From contig PQAN01000072.1 in assembly GCA_003105285.1 (NCBI GenBank), positions 1 through 12,980 on the forward strand: a stretch of DNA of 12,980 nucleotides. Reading direction: 5' to 3'. This document shows positions 1 through 5,452 of the stretch, piece by piece; positions within the stretch are counted from its first letter, which is position 1, and each line of letters begins with the position of its first letter. The stretch is from Methylocystaceae bacterium (lineage in GTDB: Bacteria > Pseudomonadota > Alphaproteobacteria > Rhizobiales > Beijerinckiaceae). A program made the position numbers and the translations under genes. The notes beneath the pieces are model-generated. The model was not told the origin of the DNA and searched no databases. It saw only the letters and a program-made list of their open reading frames with translations.

Positions 1-23
1 TTCGAATCCCGCCCCCTCCGCCA
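1..23 (+). tRNA. 3' end of a tRNA, probably tRNA-Ser (partial)
   Basis: The window opens inside a T-arm. Positions 1-7 read TTCGAAT (T-loop), 8-12 CCCGC (3' half of the T-stem), 13-19 CCCCTCC (3' half of the acceptor stem), 20 is the discriminator G, and 21-23 are an encoded CCA. A 5' acceptor strand GGAGGGG and a G discriminator are typical of bacterial tRNA-Ser. The anticodon lies upstream of the window, so the serine assignment is an inference. A 12-base GC palindrome at 61-72 follows but has no T-run, so I do not call a terminator. Confidence 0.8.
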
Positions 24-112
24 TTTCAGAACCGAACCGCCCTCATCGCCGGCCGTAGGCGGCGGCGCCGCCCGATTCTTCGCTCGCCGCCCTGGATCGG
101 CCGGCTTGCGGC

Positions 113-118
113 TTGACA
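113..118 (+). promoter_or_regulatory. Candidate -35 box upstream of fabD
   Basis: A perfect TTGACA lies at 113-118, about 60 bases upstream of the chosen fabD start. The expected -10 position around 136-142 is GC-rich and poor, so only the -35 half is visible. It could equally be chance. Confidence 0.25.
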
Positions 119-175
119 CGCCGCGTCGCCTGCGCCACTCGGCGCGAGGTCGATGAGCGAAAGAGGCGATTACGC

Positions 176-1123
176 ATGTCGAGAGCATTTGTTTTTCCGG
201 GTCAGGGGTCGCAGGCGGTCGGCATGGGCAAGGCGCTCGGCGAATCATTCGCCGAGGCGCGCGCCGTTTATGAGGAAGTCGACGCGGCGCTCGGCGCCTC
301 TCTGTCGCGCCTGATGTTCGAGGGGCCGGAGGCCGAGCTGACGCTGACCGCCAATGCGCAGCCGGCGCTGATGGCGGTTTCCCTCGCCGCCGTGCGCGTG
401 CTGGAGGCCCACGCCGGGCTCGATCTGGCGCGCGACGTCGCATTCGTCGCCGGCCATTCGCTCGGCGAATATTCGGCGCTCGCCACCGCCAGCGCGCTGA
501 CGGTCGCCGATACGGCCCGCTTGCTGCGCTTGCGCGGCCAGGCCATGCAGGCGGCGGTCCCGGTCGGCGAGGGCGCCATGGCGGCGCTGCTCGGCGTGGA
601 GCTCGACGCCGCGCGCGAGATCGCCGAAGCCGCGGCCCATGCGGAGGGCGCGGTATGCCAGGCGGCCAATGACAATGGCGGCGGCCAGATCGTCGTCTCC
701 GGCGCGAAAGCGGCTGTGGACAGGGCCATCGCCATCGCCAAGGAGCGCGGCGTGAAGCGGGCCTTGCTTTTGCCGGTGTCCGCGCCTTTCCATTGCGCTC
801 TGATGCAGCCGGCGGCGGACGCCATGCGCGAGGCGTTGGCGACGGCGGCGATTCGCCCGCCACGCGTTCCCGTCGTCGCCAATGTCACGGCGCGACCGAC
901 GACCGATCCCGAAGAGATTCGCCGCTTGCTGGTCGAACAGGTGACCGGCACGGTGCGCTGGCGCGAGAGCGTCGCCTATATCGCCGAGCAGGGCGTCACG
1001 AAATTCGTCGAATGCGGCGCCGGCAAGGTGCTGACGGGGCTCCTGAAGCGAATCGTCCCAGAGGCCGCGGGAACGGCTGTCGGCGCGCCGGCCGACCTCG
1101 AGGCCTATCGCGCGTTCGTGTGA
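176..1123 (+). CDS. fabD: Malonyl-CoA:ACP transacylase FabD
   Basis: FabD transfers malonyl from CoA to the phosphopantetheine arm of acyl carrier protein, supplying the extender unit for type II fatty-acid synthesis in the cytoplasm. The 315-residue product matches the usual FabD length of about 310. Visible motifs are the N-terminal FPGQGSQ (7-13), the nucleophile elbow GHSLGEYS with Ser95, Arg120 in RLRGQAM, His206 in PFHC, Gln255 in VEQ, and GAGKVLTGLLKRI near the C-terminus. These correspond to E. coli Ser92, Arg117, His201 and Gln250. The ATG at 176 is preferred over an in-frame TTG at 113 because it directly precedes the conserved FVFPGQGSQ and has a GAAAGAGG-type ribosome site at about 158-166. 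The partners fabG, acpP and fabF lie downstream on the same strand, but a minus-strand porin gene separates them from fabD. Confidence 0.97.
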   Translation: MSRAFVFPGQGSQAVGMGKALGESFAEARAVYEEVDAALGASLSRLMFEGPEAELTLTANAQPALMAVSLAAVRVLEAHAGLDLARDVAFVAGHSLGEYSALATASALTVADTARLLRLRGQAMQAAVPVGEGAMAALLGVELDAAREIAEAAAHAEGAVCQAANDNGGGQIVVSGAKAAVDRAIAIAKERGVKRALLLPVSAPFHCALMQPAADAMREALATAAIRPPRVPVVANVTARPTTDPEEIRRLLVEQVTGTVRWRESVAYIAEQGVTKFVECGAGKVLTGLLKRIVPEAAGTAVGAPADLEAYRAFV

Positions 1124-1199
1124 CATGACTTTCGTTCATTCCGTTCGGTCGCGACTCCGCGCGACGATCGGCCGGACGTCGATCGATGATTCGCGCAAC

Positions 1200-1230
1200 A
1201 AAAAAGCCCGGCCGCATCGGCCGGGCTTTT
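1200..1230. terminator. Bidirectional Rho-independent terminator between fabD and the porin gene
   Basis: Positions 1202-1214 pair perfectly with 1218-1230 (13 bp, core GCCCGGCCG) around a 3-base CAT loop. Read on the minus strand the stem is followed by a run of six T (1205 down to 1200), starting 19 bases after the porin stop codon. Read on the plus strand it ends in four T, about 78 bases after the fabD stop. It should terminate both converging genes, more strongly the porin. Confidence 0.9.
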
Positions 1231-1248
1231 CGAGCCGTCGGGCGTCGA

Positions 1249-2094
1249 TCAATATCTGGCGACGACCGGGGCGGGCGTGAACAGGTTGAAGTGATAGTTC
1301 ACGCCGGCGCGAACCGTATGGAGCCGGGCATGGCGGTTGTTCCACCACCAGCCGCCGCCGAAGCCGTTGAATCCGCCGAAGGGAAAGCCGACGGCCGACC
1401 AATTGTTGTTATTGTTGTTGTTGCTGAGGTCCGTATAGAGATATTCGACCTTCGCCGACCAGTTGGGGAGGAAGGCGTATTCGATGCCGCCGCCCGCCGT
1501 CCAGCCGGTGGCGATGTCGTTGTTGTTGCCCCACCATCCGCCCCCCCACGGCTGGCGAGCCTCGCCATAGGCGAAGCCGCCCGTGCCGTAGACGAGCAGG
1601 CGCGAATCGAGCAGCGCCAGACCGACGCGGCCGCGCAAGGTTCCGAACCAAGGCAGGCTGACTCTGTTGCCCCAGCCGCCCCACCAATTGTTGTTGCTGC
1701 TGCTGCCGATGCTCGTGCCTTGGAAGTCGGTTTCCACGCCGACCACGAACAGCGGCGAAAGCTGATAATTGTATCCGATCTGGAAGCCTCCGACGACGCC
1801 GCCGTTGGAGCCGTTGTTGTTCGAGCCCAAGCCCAGGAGACCGACGTTCGGGAAGAGCGGATTGAAGCCGACGTTCGGGAAGAAGGGACCGAAAAGGAGG
1901 GGATTCGAATTCCAATTGTTCGTGCGGTCGAGCCAGCCGCCGCCGAGGTTCAGACCGACATAGGGACCCGTCCAGGAGAAGACGGGCGGGGGCACGAAGA
2001 CCGGCGCCTCCTTGCGGGAGGGCAAGTCGGCCGCGGACGCCGAGCCTGCCGCGAGCGCCGTTGCGATGGCCAAGGCCGAAATTCCTTTTTTCAT
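1249..2094 (-). CDS. Asn-rich outer-membrane beta-barrel protein (Omp25/Omp31-like porin family)
   Basis: The 281-residue product starts with a classic Sec signal peptide (MKKGISALAIATALAAGSASA), with likely cleavage after residue 21. The mature start ADLPSRK is typical of the small Omp25/Omp31-type surface barrels of Hyphomicrobiales. Alternating aromatic and Gly-rich strands follow (WTGPYVGLNLGGGW, GGFQIGYNYQLSPLFVVGVE, LRGRVGLAL, WSAKVEYLYTDL), ending in a barrel strand VRAGVNYHFN. Known family roles are membrane stability and surface exposure; the exact function here is unknown. Unusual are several Asn-rich, Trp-flanked stretches, including seven consecutive Asn encoded at about 1402-1423, and an in-frame 27-base tandem duplication at 1841-1894 giving two FPNVG units. 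The ribosome site GAAGGAGC (complement of 2101-2108) fixes the ATG at 2094. The gene stands alone, convergent with fabD and divergent from fabG. Confidence 0.9.
   Translation of the reverse strand: MKKGISALAIATALAAGSASAADLPSRKEAPVFVPPPVFSWTGPYVGLNLGGGWLDRTNNWNSNPLLFGPFFPNVGFNPLFPNVGLLGLGSNNNGSNGGVVGGFQIGYNYQLSPLFVVGVETDFQGTSIGSSSNNNWWGGWGNRVSLPWFGTLRGRVGLALLDSRLLVYGTGGFAYGEARQPWGGGWWGNNNDIATGWTAGGGIEYAFLPNWSAKVEYLYTDLSNNNNNNNWSAVGFPFGGFNGFGGGWWWNNRHARLHTVRAGVNYHFNLFTPAPVVARY
1841..1894. repeat. 27-base in-frame tandem duplication inside the porin gene
   Basis: The 16-base block CCGACGTTCGGGAAGA occurs at 1841-1856 and again at 1868-1883, 27 bases apart. The porin reading frame is kept and the encoded 9-residue unit containing FPNVG appears twice. 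The copies have diverged outside the 16-base core. Confidence 0.75.
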
Positions 2095-2109
2095 AAGTTC
2101 GCTCCTTCA

Positions 2110-2489
2110 GTTTAAAAATCAGCACGGGCGCAAAGCCCGTGAGCCGGCTCGTGCTTCATCGCTATTTGAACCGCTGCGGAGCGAAGATTTAGTAAATATC
2201 CAGGGCTGTAAACCGAAGACTGCACTGTGACGAGGCAAAATTGGTATTTAATTCTCGCCTGTTGCAATTCAGCACCCTTAAGTAATAACCTAATGTGGCA
2301 TATCTACTACATATGTTGCATTTTTACTTCACGGTAATTCTACGTACTCAGGCGTCGCCGTCCCTTTTCTTGCGATTGCCTAACGAACGGCCGGCGCCCT
2401 ATAGGAGGCCCGAGATTTCCGAGGCTTCGTCGGCTCATGGCCGCGGCGAGCGGCGGCGCGGGGCGCAACGAGAAAACAAGGGGAGCGAC
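2110..2489. promoter_or_regulatory. Divergent intergenic region between the porin gene and fabG
   Basis: This stretch contains no supportable gene and, from about 2160 to 2345, is clearly more AT-rich than its surroundings, so it probably holds the promoters of both divergent genes. On the plus strand, TTGCAA near 2262 with TAACCT 18 bases on could be a fabG promoter. On the minus strand no single good -35/-10 pair stands out. The porin leader side holds the hairpin listed separately. An open frame continuous with fabG runs back to 2295, but its residues before the true start do not resemble FabG and it has no ribosome site. Confidence 0.4.
2121..2155 (-). promoter_or_regulatory. Structured 5' leader of the porin gene (alternative hairpins)
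   Basis: CACGGGC (2123-2129) pairs perfectly with GCCCGTG (2135-2141) around a 5-base loop. Alternatively AGCACG (2121-2126) can pair with CGTGCT (2150-2155), enclosing the palindrome GAGCCGGCTC (2141-2150). The two pairings share bases and exclude each other. On the porin transcript the structure ends about 15 bases before the ribosome site, so it could modulate translation or mRNA stability. No function is shown. Confidence 0.4.
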
Positions 2490-3227
2490 ATGTTCGATCT
2501 GACGGGCAAAACGGCGCTGGTGACCGGCGCCAGCGGCGGCATCGGCAAGGATATCGCGCGCGCCCTGCATGCGAGCGGCGCGGTCGTGGCGCTTTCCGGC
2601 ACGCGCAGGGAGGCGCTGGAGGCGCTCGCGGGCGAACTCGGCGAACGCGTCCATGTTCTGCCGGGCGATCTCTCCGACAAAGAACAGACCGAGGCTCTCG
2701 TCCCGGCGGCGGAAAAGGCGCTGGGCGGGCTCGACATTCTCGTCAACAACGCCGGCATCACCCGCGACATGCTGTTCATGCGTTTGAAGGACGAGGATTG
2801 GGACGCTGTGTTGAACGTCAATCTCACCTCCGCCTTCCGCCTCTCCCGCGCCGCGCTGCGGGGGATGATGCGCAAGCGATTCGGGCGAATCATCGGCATC
2901 ACCTCGATCGTCGGCGTGACCGGCAACCCCGGACAGGGAAATTACGCGGCGGCCAAGGCCGGCATGATCGGCATGACCAAATCGCTCGCCGCCGAGGTCG
3001 CCTCGCGCGGCATCACCGTCAATTGCGTCGCTCCGGGCTTCATCGCCAGCCCGATGACCGACGCCCTGGACGAGAAACAGAAGGAGGCGATCCTGCGCGT
3101 CGTCCCGGCCGGGCGGCTCGGCACGGGCGCCGACGTGGCCGGCGCCGTCGTCTATCTCGCCAGCGACGAAGCGGCTTATGTCACCGGCCAGACGCTGCAT
3201 GTGAACGGCGGAATGGCCATGATTTGA
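2490..3227 (+). CDS. fabG: 3-oxoacyl-[ACP] reductase FabG
   Basis: FabG is the NADPH-dependent 3-ketoacyl-ACP reductase, the first reduction of each fatty-acid elongation cycle. It is a cytoplasmic short-chain dehydrogenase/reductase, normally tetrameric. The 245-residue product has the full classical SDR set: cofactor-binding TGASGGIG (12-19), NNAG (86-89), and the catalytic residues Asn111, Ser139, Tyr152 and Lys156 (YAAAK), followed by the PGFI segment and a C-terminal VNGGMAMI tail. Length equals that of the family. The ATG at 2490 is chosen because AAGGGGAGCG lies immediately upstream (2478-2487) and because MFDLTGKTALVTG is the standard start; the open frame extending back to 2295 is not conserved sequence. 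It leads fabG-acpP-fabF, with acpP 276 bases downstream. Confidence 0.97.
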   Translation: MFDLTGKTALVTGASGGIGKDIARALHASGAVVALSGTRREALEALAGELGERVHVLPGDLSDKEQTEALVPAAEKALGGLDILVNNAGITRDMLFMRLKDEDWDAVLNVNLTSAFRLSRAALRGMMRKRFGRIIGITSIVGVTGNPGQGNYAAAKAGMIGMTKSLAAEVASRGITVNCVAPGFIASPMTDALDEKQKEAILRVVPAGRLGTGADVAGAVVYLASDEAAYVTGQTLHVNGGMAMI

Positions 3228-3503
3228 GGCCCTCGAATTGGCGCGACGGAGCGTTCGGCGCCCTCTCGCCATCGCCAATGAAGTATGCTACCAGACGCGA
3301 CGTCGCCCGGGGGCGCCGCCGTTTCGAGCACTCGGGCCGGCGATGCGCTCATCCCAGTGGCGCCATTTCCACCGCAATCGCGTGAGCGATACGGCGCGAA
3401 TGAACGAGGTTTTACCCCTGAGCGATCAAAAGCGGCCGGGATCGAAACATCCAGGATCCGCGAAATCGGTATCAGCAGAGCAATCGAACGAGGATCAGAG
3501 CAG
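3228..3503 (+). other. fabG-acpP intergenic leader
   Basis: These 276 bases between fabG and acpP hold no gene I can support. The length leaves room for a separate acpP promoter, which would fit the high demand for acyl carrier protein, but I see no convincing -35/-10 pair. A 35-codon frame (3400-3507) overlaps the acpP start by ATGA but lacks a ribosome site. Confidence 0.4.
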
Positions 3504-3743
3504 ATGAGCGATGTCGCCGAGCGCGTAAAGAAGATCGTTGTCGAACATCTCGGCGTCGAGCCCGACAAGGTGGTCGACAAGGCCAATTTCATCGACGATC
3601 TCGGAGCGGATTCGCTCGACACGGTCGAGCTGGTCATGGCCTTCGAAGAAGAATTCGGCGTGGAGATTCCCGACGACGCGGCCGAGACCATTCTCACGGT
3701 CGGCGACGCTGTCGCGTTCCTGGAAAAGGCCAAGGCCGCCTGA
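3504..3743 (+). CDS. acpP: Acyl carrier protein
   Basis: This is the small acidic carrier whose phosphopantetheine arm holds the growing acyl chain through fatty-acid synthesis. The 79-residue product is the normal size. It has the hallmark DDLGADSLDTVELVMAFEEEF segment, with Ser37 of the DSL motif as the 4'-phosphopantetheine attachment site, and the conserved EIPDDAAETI helix region after it. It is strongly acidic, as expected. The start at 3504 gives the conserved MSDVAERVKKIV and has an AACGAGGA ribosome site about 10 bases upstream; the open frame reaching back to 3285 is not ACP-like. fabF follows after 92 bases, so the two are probably cotranscribed. Confidence 0.98.
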   Translation: MSDVAERVKKIVVEHLGVEPDKVVDKANFIDDLGADSLDTVELVMAFEEEFGVEIPDDAAETILTVGDAVAFLEKAKAA

Positions 3744-3835
3744 TCCGGGCCGCCACGAATACGCGACGCGGATCATCTGAGGATTCGTCGTCGCGCATCG
3801 GGAATCGATTTGAGAGCATCGCTCGAGAGTTATCC

Positions 3836-5098
3836 ATGCGCAGGGTGGTGGTCACCGGTCTCGGCATTGTTTCGCCGTTGGGCTGTGGCGTAGACGCCAA
3901 TTGGCGGCGACTGATCGCCGGAGAACACGGCTTCCGTCGTATCGATACGTTCGAGGCGTCGGATCTTCCGTGTCAAATCGCAGGAATCGTGCCGCGCGGC
4001 GACGGCTCGAACGGCACGTTCGACGCGGACGCTTGGCTCGATCCCAAAGAGCAGCGGAAAGTTGACGATTTCATCATCTATGGAGTCAGCGCCGCGACGC
4101 AGGCTCTGGCCGACGCCGGCTGGAAAGCGGACACGCCCGAGAAGCAGAACGCCACCGGCGTGCTCATCGGCTCGGGGATCGGCGGTCTCGGCGGCATCTA
4201 TGAGACCTCGATCACGCTGAAGGAAAAGGGCCCGCGCCGCGTTTCGCCCTTCTTCATCTCCGGCCGGATCATCAATCTCGCCTCCGGCTATGTCTCGATC
4301 ATGCACGGCCTCAAGGGCCCCAATCACGCGGTGGTGACCGCCTGCTCGACCGGCGCGCACGCCATCGGCGACGCCGCCCGGCTCATCGCGCTCGAAGAGG
4401 CCGAGGTGATGGTCGCGGGCGGCGCGGAATCGCCGGTCAATCGCATCGGCGTCGCGGGCTTCGCCGCCTGCCGGGCCCTGTCGACCGGCTTCAACGATCG
4501 TCCCGAAGCCGGGTCGCGGCCCTACGACCGTGACCGCGATGGTTTCGTGATGGGCGAGGGCGCCGGTTGCGTGGTGCTCGAATCCTATGAGCACGCCAAG
4601 GCGCGGGGGGCGAAGATCTATGCCGAGCTCATCGGCTACGGCATGTCGGGCGACGCCTATCACATCACCGCGCCCGCGCCGGACGGCGACGGCGCCTATC
4701 GCTGCATGGAGATCGCGCTGAAACGCGCCGGCATCCGCGTCTCCGATGTCGATTATGTCAATGCGCACGGCACGTCGACGCCGCTCGGCGACGAGATCGA
4801 GCTTTCCGCCGTGCAGCGGCTGATCGGCAATGAGGAGCCCAAGTTGTCGATGTCCTCGACCAAATCGGCCATCGGCCATCTGCTCGGGGCCGCCGGCGCG
4901 GTGGAGGCGATCTATTCGATCTTGGCGCTGCGCGACGGCATAGCGCCGCCGACCCGCAATCTCGACAATCCGTCCGTCGAAACCGCCATCGATCTCGTCC
5001 CGCATCGGGCGCGCTCGCGCAAGATCGATGTCGTGCTGTCCAATTCTTTCGGATTTGGCGGAACCAATGCTTCATTGGTGTTCCAGCGCGCGCGATAG
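3836..5098 (+). CDS. fabF: 3-oxoacyl-[ACP] synthase II FabF
   Basis: FabF is the condensing enzyme that adds two carbons from malonyl-ACP to acyl-ACP. In many bacteria it also governs elongation of unsaturated chains and the temperature response of membranes. The 420-residue product is of normal length and carries the full thiolase-fold signature: VVVTGLGIVSPLG at the start, Cys170 in the active-site TACSTGAHAIGDA, His311 in NAHGTSTPLGD, Lys343 and His348 in STKSAIGHLLGAAG, and the C-terminal SNSFGFGGTNASLVF. Cys-His-His is the decarboxylating KAS II type triad. It lies 92 bases after acpP; the ribosome site is weak (GAGAG at about 3829). The stop codon lies in the loop of a GC hairpin (5085-5104). 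Confidence 0.97.
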   Translation: MRRVVVTGLGIVSPLGCGVDANWRRLIAGEHGFRRIDTFEASDLPCQIAGIVPRGDGSNGTFDADAWLDPKEQRKVDDFIIYGVSAATQALADAGWKADTPEKQNATGVLIGSGIGGLGGIYETSITLKEKGPRRVSPFFISGRIINLASGYVSIMHGLKGPNHAVVTACSTGAHAIGDAARLIALEEAEVMVAGGAESPVNRIGVAGFAACRALSTGFNDRPEAGSRPYDRDRDGFVMGEGAGCVVLESYEHAKARGAKIYAELIGYGMSGDAYHITAPAPDGDGAYRCMEIALKRAGIRVSDVDYVNAHGTSTPLGDEIELSAVQRLIGNEEPKLSMSSTKSAIGHLLGAAGAVEAIYSILALRDGIAPPTRNLDNPSVETAIDLVPHRARSRKIDVVLSNSFGFGGTNASLVFQRAR

Positions 5099-5130
5099 CG
5101 CGCTCTCGGCCCCGGAGCTTTTCGGGGCCG
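5085..5130 (+). other. Two GC-rich hairpins at the fabF 3' end
   Basis: AGCGCGC (5085-5091) pairs with GCGCGCT (5098-5104), placing the fabF stop in or beside the loop. CGGCCCCG (5107-5114) then pairs with CGGGGCCG (5123-5130) around an 8-base loop. Neither is followed by a T-run, so a Rho-independent terminator is not supported. They may stabilise the fabF 3' end or assist termination. Confidence 0.45.
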
Positions 5131-5152
5131 CGGCCGAAAGTGGTGTGCGCGA

Positions 5153-5257
5153 CTAGAGTCTTTCCATGTTTCATTGAAACACGGAAAGACTCCAGCTTCT
5201 TGTTTTGACGCGTTTCCGACGCCGAACCGGTTTCCACTTCGGCTGGAAACGCTCTAG
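5153..5257. repeat. RIME-like palindromic intergenic element
   Basis: This 105-base element begins CTAGAG (5153-5158) and ends with the inverse CTCTAG (5252-5257). It contains two large palindromes. The first pairs 5156-5165 with 5183-5192 (10 bp), then, past one A/C mismatch, 5167-5172 with 5176-5181 (6 bp) around a 3-base loop. The second pairs GCGTTTCC (5210-5217) with GGAAACGC (5245-5252) and, inside it, GCCGAA (5221-5226) with TTCGGC (5238-5243). Size, twin palindromes, intergenic site and a right end reading GGAAACGCTCTAG resemble the RIME (Rhizobium-specific intergenic mosaic element) class. The family match is from memory of its architecture, not a search. Confidence 0.65.
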
Positions 5258-5452
5258 CCGGACCCGGCTGGGGATGACGCGCGTTCCTGATTTCGCCACA
5301 AAGAACGATAGGGTAACGAATCGGCCTCGTTTGCGGCGCCATGTCGACGCATTCGCTCACGCCGACCGTTCCTGCCGCAGCGCCGATCATCTATTCGAGT
5401 CGCCGACCAAGATCGACGCGCTACCGAAACCGAACAAAGGCGGAGTGATCCC
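5258..5452 (+). other. Remainder of the fabF-mltG gap
   Basis: After the palindromic element, about 195 bases remain before mltG. I see no RNA gene or clear promoter. A roughly 35-codon frame starting at 5341 and ending just before mltG lacks a ribosome site. The only functional signal is the mltG ribosome site AAAGGCGGAG at 5436-5445. Confidence 0.4.

Noticed and set aside
1402..1423. GTT/ATT repeat considered as a CRISPR-like or regulatory repeat
   Set aside because: It is a simple in-frame Asn codon run with no spacers or array structure.
1186..2115. Plus-strand 309-codon frame opposite the porin
   Set aside because: The minus-strand frame has a signal peptide, ribosome site, barrel pattern and terminator; this frame has none of these.
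2295..2489. Longer fabG start with an N-terminal extension
   Set aside because: The extra residues are not SDR-like and the ATG at 2490 has a strong AAGGGGAG site and the standard FabG N-terminus.
3400..3507. 35-codon frame ending in an ATGA overlap with acpP, a possible leader peptide
   Set aside because: No ribosome site, no recognisable residues, and low-complexity composition; the overlap may be chance.
5341..5448. Roughly 35-codon frame (MSTHSLTPT...) just before mltG
   Set aside because: No ribosome site, no homology I recognise, and its end overlaps the mltG ribosome site region; not enough to call a gene.
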